Part shown: positions 16,734-24,266 of the stretch, piece after piece
Numbering within the stretch: position 1 is the stretch's first letter
How the letters are laid out: each line of letters begins with the position of its first letter
Source: Ardenticatenales bacterium
GTDB lineage: Bacteria > Chloroflexota > Anaerolineae > Epilineales > Epilineaceae
Assembly: GCA_020853525.1 (NCBI GenBank)
Contig: JADYYS010000034.1
Span: forward strand, 1-36,252
DNA length: 36,252 nucleotides
Direction of reading: 5' to 3'
Translations under genes and position numbers: made by a program
The notes under the pieces: model-generated
What the model saw: the letters and a program-made list of their open reading frames with translations, nothing else
What the model was told of the DNA's origin: nothing
Database searches by the model: none

Positions 16734-18283
16734 ATGCCCGTCATGGCCCTCGCCCCCCCATCCAGATCGTTTGGCTCCGCCGTGACCTGCGCGTTGCCGA
16801 CCACGCGGCGCTGCACGATGCGGCGCGGTGCGGGCCGGTGTTGCCGCTCTACGTCGTCGATCCGGCCCGGCTCCGGGAGGCCACGTTCGGCACGCGGCAC
16901 TGGGTGTTCGTCCGGGAGTGCCTGCTCGAGGTCGATGCGGCGCTGCGGGCGCTCGGCCAGCCGCTGCGCATTCGCGTCGGCCGGCCGGTGGCGGTGCTCG
17001 ACGCGCTGGCGGACGAAGTCGCACGCGCGGATCGGACCGTGGGCGCCGTCTGGGCGATGGCCGAGCCCGGGCGGCGGGCCGCCGCCCGCGACGAGGACGT
17101 CGGCGTGTGGGCCGCCGGGCGCGGCATCGGCTGGCGCGTGCGGGCCGAGGAGCCCGCGCCGGGCCGCACGACGATCCCGGCGCCGAGTCGGCTCGGCGGC
17201 GCGGCGACGGATGCCGTGGCCGCCGGCGAGCTGCCGACGGCGGAAGCCCTCGGCCTCGCGCCGGACGGCCTGACGGATCGGGTGCTCGACGCGGACGGCC
17301 TGGCATGGCTGACCGAGAGCGGCCGGCGGCGCGTGGCGGGCGGGGTGCGGGCCGGCGCCGAGCTGCTGGCGTCGTTCCTCGCCCAGCGCGGCCAAGGGTA
17401 CGGCGGCGCGGCCGACGATCCGGCCGCCGCATCGCTCGTGTGCTCGCGGATCGGGGCGCATCTGGCGTGGGGCGCGTTGTCGACGGCCGAGGTCCATGCG
17501 GCGCTGCGCGCGGCCGAGCACGCGCAGGCGCGGCGGCGGGGACAGGATCGCGCCGCCGGGCACGGCCCTGATGTCGAGGCGTGGCGCGCGTCGATGGGGG
17601 CGTTCCGGGACGCGATGGCCGCGCGGGAAGCGGCGCTGGCGCGCTTCGCGTCGCGCCCGGACCTCGAACCCGAAGCGGACGAATCGTCCGGGGACAGCGA
17701 GGGGCCGGGCGGCGGGCGCGATGCGTCCGATCGTCTCGACGCGTGGGCGGCGGGGCGGACGGGGCGGCCGCTCATCGACGCGGCGATGGCGCAGCTGCGG
17801 GCGATCGGCTGGCTGCCGTATCGGCTGCGGGCGGTGACGACGTCGTACGCCGTCCATGACCTCGGGCTGCCGTGGCCCGTCGTCGGCCGGCAGCTGGCGC
17901 GCCTGTGCCTGGACTACGACCCGGCGCTCCTGTGGCCGATCGTCCGGCGGATCGCCGGTGCGCTCGATGCCGCCGGGCCGCGGATCTACAACCCGGACCG
18001 GCAGGCGCTGGCACTCGATCTGGCGGGGCACTACGTCCGTGCCTGGCTGCCGCCGCTGGCCGCGGTGCCCGATTCGTTCGTTCACAGCCCGTGGCTCATG
18101 CCCGAGGCGATGCAGGCGGTGTCCGGCTGCACCGTCGGCGTGGATGTGCCGGCGCCGATCGAACCGCACCGCGGCGTGCGCGCGGCGGGGCGAGCGGTGC
18201 GTGCGCCCGGCGCACATCGCCCGGGCGGCGAGCCCGACGATCGCGCGGCGGACGGGCCGGTGCAGTTGCCGCTGGTCGATTAG
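16734..18283 (+). CDS. Divergent DNA photolyase/cryptochrome-family protein with an apparent frameshift in a C7 tract
   Basis: The body of the protein is open from the TAG at 16732 to 18283 but has no standard start before GTG 16838, which lies inside the domain. Residues before it (IQIVWLRRDLRVADHAALHD, from 16760) are the classical photolyase N-terminus. ATGs at 16734 and 16743 are in another frame; one extra C in the C7 run at 16753-16759 would join MALAPP to IQIVWLRRDLR. The FAD-domain core GRTGRPLIDAAMAQLRAIGW is clear near 17757, but the usual 'DxAxNNGGWQW...GTD' segment is replaced by LDYDPALLWPIVRRIAGALD, so the flavin site and tryptophan chain look altered. RIYNPDRQ and DSFVHSPWLMP fit the family end. 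An Arg/Glu/Gly-rich insertion lies at about 17570-17750. Repair activity is uncertain. It directly follows the MEMO frame. Confidence 0.8.
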
Positions 18284-18497
18284 GACCGCCGCCACGGCGT
18301 CGACGCGCGCGTCCGGGGCCGACTCGACCGTCGCCCGGAATCGGCGGATAGTTGCCAGAAGGTTGCGGAGTCAATCAAAATGGCTGCCCGTCGGCGGTTG
18401 GTCCGGTGTTATGGCCGGACTGCGGCGTTGGTCGTCCCTCGACGTCCGCACGTCCTCATGCCGATGTCTCGGCCCACGCACTTCGCAGGAGATCTCG

Positions 18498-19739
18498 ATG
18501 CGTCAGGTTCAATCGCGCTTGTCGTCGGGCCTGTTCTGGACGGCCCTCCTGCTGGCGTGCTTCTTCGGCACCGGCGTCGTCAGCCGTTCGATCGGTCGAC
18601 TGTTCGGTGAGGCCGAAGGGCTCGCGCAGACGCAGGACATCGCCCGCTGGGCAGCGCTCGCGGCGCTTGCGCTGGCGATCGTGGCCGCAGGGTGCGTGAC
18701 CATCCCGGTGGCGCTGCGCGGCGGTGGGTTCGTGCGCCGGATGGCGAACGTCGTGCCGCTCGTGGTGCTCAAGCTTCTGGCGCTCGGCGCGGTCGGTGCG
18801 TACTTCAAGATCGGCACCGTCGGCGGGCTCGTGGAGATCGAGGGGATCGGCGACGTCACGTTCGCCATCGCCTGGCTGCTCGTCTTCTGGCTGCTCGCGA
18901 TCCTCATCGTCGTCCCGACGACGGCGCGTGCGCTCGTCACGCCGCGGACGCTCCGGGCGGCCAACCTCTTCCAGATGCTCAGCACGCTGGCCGCCGTCGT
19001 CACGGCCGGCGCGATGATCGCCGCCGTCGCGATCGTGCTCCAGGCGACGGCCGCGGCGCCGGGCGGACCTCCGGGCGCAGCGGCCGGTGCCGGTGGCGCG
19101 GCGACCCCGGCGGCGCAGCTGGCCGCGCAGGCGGCGATGGCGGCCACCGCCAAGCGGAACTACGCGATCGGCGGCGGGCTGGTGGCGCTCTTCGCCCTCC
19201 TGGCGCTGCTCAGCGCCCTCGCCGCCTGGCGCGCCCGGCGCGACATGACGATCACGGCCCGCAACGCGGCCGTGCCGCAGGGCGGCTGGTCGGAGTTCGG
19301 CGGCGCGGCGGTCGCCGGCGTCGTGCTGCTGGCGGTCGTCCTGGCCGCGTTGCAGCCGTTCCGGTTCCCGATCGACAACCCGCCCGCCACGCAAGCCGCC
19401 GTATGGGATTCGCCGACGACGGCCGATCTCGTCGCCCGCACGTGCATGGACTGTCACAGCAACGAGGGCACGTGGCCATGGTACACCCGCGTGGCCCCGA
19501 TGAACTGGCTGACGGTCGGCCACGTCCGCAGCGGCCGCAAAGCCTTCAACCTCTCCGAACTCGACAAGCTCGCCCCCGACCGCCGCGCCAGCCTCGGCGA
19601 GCGGATGGGCCGCTCGCTCCAGCGCGGCAACATGCCGACGGCGGACTACAAGCTCATGCATGCGGACTCGCGGCTGACGGAGGACGAGGTGACGGCGTTG
19701 GTGGAGGGGTTCAAGGCGAGTCTGGCCGTTCAGGAGTAG
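18498..19739 (+). CDS. Polytopic membrane protein with C-terminal haem-binding (CxxCH) domain
   Basis: 413 residues; AGGAG (18487-18491) is 6 nt before ATG 18498. About seven hydrophobic helices are visible (roughly 10-28, 50-72, 85-102, 121-141, 157-180, 221-243, 268-288), with an Ala/Gly/Pro-rich loop at 185-215. The C-terminal part (300-413) matches the haem-binding domain often called Haem_bd: a c-type haem motif CMDCH (316-320) followed by SNEGTWPWYTRVAPMNW, and the downstream NMPTADYKLMH and LTEDEV segments. Met379 is a candidate axial ligand. Haem attachment would require the domain to lie outside the cytoplasm. The protein may transfer electrons in the membrane, but no partner redox genes flank it. 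The first helices (1-245) are unassigned. Confidence 0.85.
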   Translation: MRQVQSRLSSGLFWTALLLACFFGTGVVSRSIGRLFGEAEGLAQTQDIARWAALAALALAIVAAGCVTIPVALRGGGFVRRMANVVPLVVLKLLALGAVGAYFKIGTVGGLVEIEGIGDVTFAIAWLLVFWLLAILIVVPTTARALVTPRTLRAANLFQMLSTLAAVVTAGAMIAAVAIVLQATAAAPGGPPGAAAGAGGAATPAAQLAAQAAMAATAKRNYAIGGGLVALFALLALLSALAAWRARRDMTITARNAAVPQGGWSEFGGAAVAGVVLLAVVLAALQPFRFPIDNPPATQAAVWDSPTTADLVARTCMDCHSNEGTWPWYTRVAPMNWLTVGHVRSGRKAFNLSELDKLAPDRRASLGERMGRSLQRGNMPTADYKLMHADSRLTEDEVTALVEGFKASLAVQE

Positions 19740-19768
19740 GGCGGCGAATCTCGCGCGGCAGGCACTAA

Positions 19769-19796
19769 GGGCGACACATGCGTCGCGGGCGACGCA
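19769..19796. repeat. Palindromic repeat copy B, between convergent genes
   Basis: GGGCGACACATGCGTCGC (19769-19786) matches 407-424 at 17 of 18 positions. An 8-bp stem follows: TGCGTCGC (19779-19786), a 2-nt loop and GCGACGCA (19789-19796). It sits in the 67-bp gap between the stops of the haem-binding protein and the VWA protein and may act as a bidirectional terminator. Confidence 0.6.
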
Positions 19797-19806
19797 CGCA
19801 CCGCCC

Positions 19807-21168
19807 CTATCGGCAACCGCACGCCCACACGACCCCGTTCGCCACCGGGTGGTACGCCATCCCCGGCCGGGACAACCGCATGCTCTGGCGCAGCGGGTTC
19901 GCAGGGCCGGCGGGCTGGTTCGTGCTGCAGCGCAGGCCCCAGCCGGACACGCGCTCGGGATGGGCGAGGGCGGCGGCGATAACGTCGGCCGGCACGGCGG
20001 AGCGGGTGGCGGGGCAGATGCGGGCGTCGGTGAAGGTGGGGTCGACGACCTCGATGCTGGCGGGCGGGAAAGCGACGGTGCCGCGGGCGGCGCGCGCGTC
20101 CGTGAAGGCGGCGGTGGCGCCGAGGCTGACGGGCCAGAGGCCGATGGCGGTGGGGCGGAGGCGGTAGGTGACGGTGATGGCGGCGGCGGGGTACGTGATC
20201 GTCGCCGGTAGCTGCCAGCGCAGCGTGCGGCCGTCGGGCGACGTGGCGTCCGGGGGCGGGTCGACGGTCGCGGGGTCGAGTGTGAAGGCGGGAGCGATGG
20301 TCTCGGTGATAACGATGTTGACCGGGCGCGACGCGTCGCGGTCGATCGGGTGATGAACGTAATCAATGACAATGCGATCAAAGATATGGGACAGCTGGTC
20401 AACTTGGCGCGATTCGAAGAAGTAGCGCGGCGACGTGGCGATACGTCGCATGCAAAGTACGCTGCCGCTTGCGGATGGCCCCGAGAAGACGCTGATGACC
20501 AAATAGCCCTCGGCCTTTGCACGTGCAGCGGCGGACAGGGCGTCGGTGCAGCTGCCATCCTTTCCAGCCGCCCAGGCGGCACTTGAGAACAGGATCAGGA
20601 CCTCGCGCATGGCATCCCGCTCTTGCCCCCGCCGCCCTCGATGCAGCTCCCCACGTGCTCGATCGAGGCCGCGGTCCACGGCAGCCCCCGCCGGCCCTCG
20701 CGCGCGGCGAACAGCACCGCGGACCCGCTGGTCATCGTTCGTGGGCCCGACCAGCGTCTGGACGGCGACTCCGAAGCTGACGACGGCTACCTTCGTGGTC
20801 GGGTTGGCGGGCATATCGAACGTCGTCAAAAGTCCGTCGATGGCGGCGCGTACATTGCCCACATCGTCGTTCTCGCCGAGGTGGTTGTCGAGTATCAACG
20901 CGACGTGAAGCGGGTAAGCAGGTTGTACACACCCGAACACCGTCAACGTCACCCCCACCGTGTCCGTCAGCCCCACCCGCGCTCCGTCGACCTCTCGCGC
21001 CGTCTCCACCCGACACCTCGACCGCGTCGTCACGCTCGGTGGTGTCGCCGTAGGTTCGGCGCGGCGGGCGAGGGCGGCAGACGTGGGAGTGTGGTGCAAC
21101 GTTGCGACGGCCAATGCCAGCGCGATCGCAGCGGTCGTGAGGGCGAAACCAGGCAATCGACGGTTCAT
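19807..21168 (-). CDS. Secreted VWA-domain-like protein with a degenerate metal site
   Basis: 453 residues. The signal peptide is MNRRLPGFALTTAAIALALA with probable cleavage near TSAALA (about 33). A von Willebrand A-like domain starts near residue 85 (YPLHVALILDNHLGENDDVGNVRAAIDG...) and continues through TTKVAVVSFG and MREVLILFSSA. The metal-site DxSxS motif reads DNHLG and the usual 'TDG' strand end reads FSSA, so metal binding is probably lost. The C-terminal 150 residues contain strand-rich segments (VNIVITETIAPAF, AAITVTYRLRPTAIG) resembling DUF11/CARDB-like domains. It ends in WACGCR with no anchor. Local GC falls around 20340-20460. It faces the haem-binding gene across repeat copy B. 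The role is unknown; a surface binding protein is plausible. Confidence 0.75.
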   Translation of the reverse strand: MNRRLPGFALTTAAIALALAVATLHHTPTSAALARRAEPTATPPSVTTRSRCRVETAREVDGARVGLTDTVGVTLTVFGCVQPAYPLHVALILDNHLGENDDVGNVRAAIDGLLTTFDMPANPTTKVAVVSFGVAVQTLVGPTNDDQRVRGAVRRARGPAGAAVDRGLDRARGELHRGRRGQERDAMREVLILFSSAAWAAGKDGSCTDALSAAARAKAEGYLVISVFSGPSASGSVLCMRRIATSPRYFFESRQVDQLSHIFDRIVIDYVHHPIDRDASRPVNIVITETIAPAFTLDPATVDPPPDATSPDGRTLRWQLPATITYPAAAITVTYRLRPTAIGLWPVSLGATAAFTDARAARGTVAFPPASIEVVDPTFTDARICPATRSAVPADVIAAALAHPERVSGWGLRCSTNQPAGPANPLRQSMRLSRPGMAYHPVANGVVWACGCR

Positions 21169-21305
21169 CGTGGGCTCCAGCGCGGGTCGTGATGGCGCAG
21201 TCCACCACTATCAACAGCCGACGACCCCGCCCATGGACTACCGACATCCCGCCGACTCGTTCTCCCTCTCCCCCCGCGCCACCCCCCCTCGTGTACCATT
21301 CCCCC

Positions 21306-23513
21306 ATGTCCCTCCTCTCCGCCAACGGCTTGGCCATGCGCTTCGGCGCCGACGATCTCTTCGGCGGCGTCACCGTCAGCGTGCCCCACGGCGCCCGGAT
21401 CGGTCTCGTCGGGCCGAACGGGATCGGCAAGACGACGTTGTTGCTGATCCTGGCCGGTGAGATGTCGCCGAGCGCCGGCAGCATCGCCGTCGCCAAGGGG
21501 GCGCGGATCGGCTATCTCAAGCAGGAGGCGATGGCCGCGTTCGGCGACCGCGGCGGCGTGCTGTACGACGAGATGCTCGCGCCGTTCGCCGCGCTCCGGG
21601 CGGACGAGGCGCAGCTGGCCGAGCTCGAGCACGCGATGGCCGACGCACATGCAGAGTCGTCCGGCGACGCGCCGGCCGATGCGCTCGCCAACGACGCGCT
21701 CGTCGAGCGCTACGGGCGGCTGCAGGCGGCGTTCGAGCTGGCGGGGGGCTACACGTACCCGCAGCGCATCCGGCACGTCCTCCTCGGGCTCGGCTTCGGC
21801 GAGAGCGCGTGGCAGCAGCCGCTCGCCCAGCTGTCCGGCGGGCAGAAGACGCGGGCGCTCCTCGCTCGCCTCCTGCTCGAGGCGCCCGACCTCCTCATCC
21901 TCGACGAGCCCACGAATCACCTGGACATCCGCGCGATCGAGTGGCTGGAGGGGATGCTCGCCGGCTGGCCGGGCGCCGTCGTCGTCGTCAGCCACGACCG
22001 GTTCTTCCTCGACCGCGTCGTCGGGCACATCTGGGAGCTCGGCCGGGGCGGGATGGAGACGTACCGCGGCAACTACAGCGCCTACGTTCAACAGCGCGAG
22101 GCGCGCTGGGAGCTGCGGCGCAAGCAGTACAAGGCGGTCAAGGAGCGCTTCGAGAAGGAGATCGACTACATCAAGCGCTTCATCGACAGCCAGAACACGG
22201 CGCAGGCGATCGGGCGGCTGAGGCGGCTGGGCCGCGAGGTCGAGGCGCTGCACGCCGGCGGGATCGAGATGGCGGCGGCGATCGAGGGCAAGGGCTGGGC
22301 GCGGGCGACGGGCGACCTCGACCTCGGGCGCTCGTCGATGAACGTCGACTACGTCGCGATGCGCGTCGGGCAGCTGCGCGAGCCGTCGGGGGCGCTGGAG
22401 CGGATGCGCCTGAAGATCAAGGCCGGGCCGCGCGGGCCGGACATCGTCGTGCGGAGCCGTGCCCTCGTCGTCGGCTATCCCGGCGCGCCCCTCGTCACGC
22501 TGCCCGACCTCGAGCTGCGCCGCGGCGCGCGTGTCGGCGTCCTCGGCCCGAACGGCGCCGGCAAGACAACGCTCCTCAAGACCGTCCTCGGCCAGTTGCC
22601 GCCCCTGGAGGGCGATCTGAAGGTCGGCGACAGCATCGTCGTCGGCTACTTCGCGCAGGCGCGCGACGACCTGGCGGACGACGACACCGTGATCGACACC
22701 GTGCTCAACCGCTCGCAGTTCTCACCCGGCGAGGCGCGGAACTGCCTGGCGGGGTTCCTGTTCCGGGAGGACGACGTCTTCAAGAAGGTCAGCGCGCTGT
22801 CCGGCGGCGAGCGTGGCCGGCTGGCGCTGGCCGTGCTGGCGCTGCAGGGCGCCAACCTCCTCGTTCTGGACGAGCCGACGAACCACCTCGACATCCAGGC
22901 CCAGGAGGTGCTCGAGGACGTCGTGAACGGCTTCCAGGGCACGGTGCTCCTGGTCACGCACGACCGTTACCTCGTCGATCGGCTGGCGACGATGCTGTGG
23001 TGGGTGGCGGATGGCCGTCTGACGGTTCACGACGGGACGTACGCGGACTGGCAGGCGCGGCAGGCGGGCCAGGCGGGCCGGACGGGCCAGGCGACGGCGG
23101 CCGGCGCGCCCGGCGCCGGATCGAACGGCCGCGGCGCCTCGCGCGCCGCCGGCCCGCCCGCATCGCGCGCCGCAACCGACCGCGCCGCGTCCGGCGGTGG
23201 CCGCAACGCCACCGCCGCCGACCGCGACGCCGCGCTCGTCGACGGGATCCGCCGCGCCGCCACGGCCGGTCCGCCGCCGCGCAGCAAGAACGAGCTCCGC
23301 CGCCTGGCGGACCACGTCGCGGCCCTCGAGGACGCGATCGCCGGCGCCGAAGCGCGCGCCGCGTTCCACGCCGAGGCCGTTCAGCGGGCGAGCGAGGCGG
23401 GCGACGTCGACGGAATCCGCGAGGCAACCACGGCGATGGCGGCGGCGGAGGCGGAGGTGGCGGCGCGGATGGCGGAGTGGGAGGCGGCGGCGGCGGAGTT
23501 GGACGGGGCGTAG
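21306..23513 (+). CDS. ABC-F family ATPase (duplicated ATP-binding cassette, translation-associated type)
   Basis: 735 residues, soluble, two ABC domains and no membrane segment. Cassette 1: Walker A GPNGIGKTT (36-44), signature LSGGQKTR (about 176), Walker B LLILDEPTNHLD. The inter-domain linker IDYIKRFIDSQNTAQAIGRL is the ABC-F hallmark that reaches the ribosomal P-site region in EttA/Uup-type proteins. Cassette 2: GPNGAGKTT (about 413), LSGGERGR (about 497), LLVLDEPTNHLD. A Gly/Ala-rich spacer (about 580-640) with AGQAGRTGQA repeats leads to a C-terminal coiled coil (about 660-735), as in Uup-like proteins. The start at 21306 is where cassette 1 begins; no Shine-Dalgarno is seen, but TACCAT at 21294-21299 could be a -10 giving a nearly leaderless mRNA. 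Its exact role (ribosome rescue or antibiotic protection) cannot be told from sequence. Confidence 0.93.
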   Translation: MSLLSANGLAMRFGADDLFGGVTVSVPHGARIGLVGPNGIGKTTLLLILAGEMSPSAGSIAVAKGARIGYLKQEAMAAFGDRGGVLYDEMLAPFAALRADEAQLAELEHAMADAHAESSGDAPADALANDALVERYGRLQAAFELAGGYTYPQRIRHVLLGLGFGESAWQQPLAQLSGGQKTRALLARLLLEAPDLLILDEPTNHLDIRAIEWLEGMLAGWPGAVVVVSHDRFFLDRVVGHIWELGRGGMETYRGNYSAYVQQREARWELRRKQYKAVKERFEKEIDYIKRFIDSQNTAQAIGRLRRLGREVEALHAGGIEMAAAIEGKGWARATGDLDLGRSSMNVDYVAMRVGQLREPSGALERMRLKIKAGPRGPDIVVRSRALVVGYPGAPLVTLPDLELRRGARVGVLGPNGAGKTTLLKTVLGQLPPLEGDLKVGDSIVVGYFAQARDDLADDDTVIDTVLNRSQFSPGEARNCLAGFLFREDDVFKKVSALSGGERGRLALAVLALQGANLLVLDEPTNHLDIQAQEVLEDVVNGFQGTVLLVTHDRYLVDRLATMLWWVADGRLTVHDGTYADWQARQAGQAGRTGQATAAGAPGAGSNGRGASRAAGPPASRAATDRAASGGGRNATAADRDAALVDGIRRAATAGPPPRSKNELRRLADHVAALEDAIAGAEARAAFHAEAVQRASEAGDVDGIREATTAMAAAEAEVAARMAEWEAAAAELDGA

Positions 23514-23643
23514 GCGCGTGCGATGCCGCACGCCTAATGGATGGCGAGCCACGACGCACCGGTTTGCGGGCGTCGCGGCGCCCGGGTAGGACAACCACCG
23601 ACACCTCGTCAGTCCAGTCCCACGGGCAGTGCGGCCGCCGGCC

Positions 23644-23672
23644 GATAACGGATTGGCACGGGTCCCGTTATC
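23644..23672. promoter_or_regulatory. 8-bp inverted repeat upstream of the CsbD-like gene
   Basis: GATAACGG (23644-23651) and CCGTTATC (23665-23672) are exact inverted repeats separated by 13 bp, about 100 bp before the CsbD-like start. Their AT-richness stands out locally. It could be an operator or the terminator of the ABC-F gene; there is no T-tract. Confidence 0.35.
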
Positions 23673-23769
23673 TTGAGCGCCACATTGCCGCGCCGTCCAT
23701 CGGCGCTGCAGTGGTGCCGTCCGCCCGCGCCAAGGGGCGCGTCCGCAACCCAGGCACAGGAGTCGTGCG

Positions 23770-24138
23770 GTGTTCATCCATCCTTTCAAGGGCGATTGGA
23801 GCGAGTTCACGGGCCAGGTGAAGGCAGCGTTCGACAGAGTGACGGACGACGACATCGCGATGGCCGAGGGCAATGCCGACCACATCGTCGGTGCCATTCA
23901 GAAGCGCTACGGCTACACGCGCGATCAGGCCGACCAAGTATGGCTCGCGTTCACGACGCGGCTCAGCATTGCTGTGATGAACGCCGACGATCGAGTGGAT
24001 GTCCCGGCGGATGTGATCGAGCCGCCGACGGACGGGGATGCGCCATACGACCCCGGCCACCCGCTGCTCACCCCCGCCGAGGCGCGCATTCGGGAGGAGG
24101 CGCAGATCGACGTGCGCGAACTGCGCCGGGAGTTCTAG
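23770..24138 (+). CDS. CsbD-like stress-response protein
   Basis: 122 residues beginning at GTG 23770, with CAGGAG (23757-23762) 7 nt upstream. The first 60 residues match the CsbD pattern: GDWSEFTGQVKAAFDRVTDD, then the DIAMAEGNADHIVGAIQKRYGY segment and the QADQVW helix. CsbD proteins are small general-stress proteins of unknown biochemical role, typically 60-70 residues and often transcribed by stress sigma factors. This one carries an unusual C-terminal extension of about 50 residues, acidic and Pro-rich (DVPADVIEPPTDGDAPYDPGHP), ending in a charged helix (EARIREEAQIDVRELRREF). An exact inverted repeat lies about 100 bp upstream. The next clear gene is the cupredoxin protein 128 bp downstream. 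Confidence 0.82.
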   Translation: MFIHPFKGDWSEFTGQVKAAFDRVTDDDIAMAEGNADHIVGAIQKRYGYTRDQADQVWLAFTTRLSIAVMNADDRVDVPADVIEPPTDGDAPYDPGHPLLTPAEARIREEAQIDVRELRREF

Positions 24139-24266
24139 GCCGGAAGAAATCCCAGAGGAGATCATGGACAAGAAGCGGTCGATTGCAGAGACCGGCGTCC
24201 GCTTCAATCGCACGCTACCCTCGGGCATGCCCTCATGGCCGACCCGCGCGCCACTTGGAGGTTCGG

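Noticed and set aside
10922-18295. A 2457-codon open frame on the minus strand, opposite the A2M, MEMO and photolyase genes
   Set aside because: It has no domain motifs, is built of V/D/A/R/G low-complexity sequence, and mirrors the GC-rich codons of three convincing plus-strand proteins. Such antisense frames are expected when stop codons are rare.
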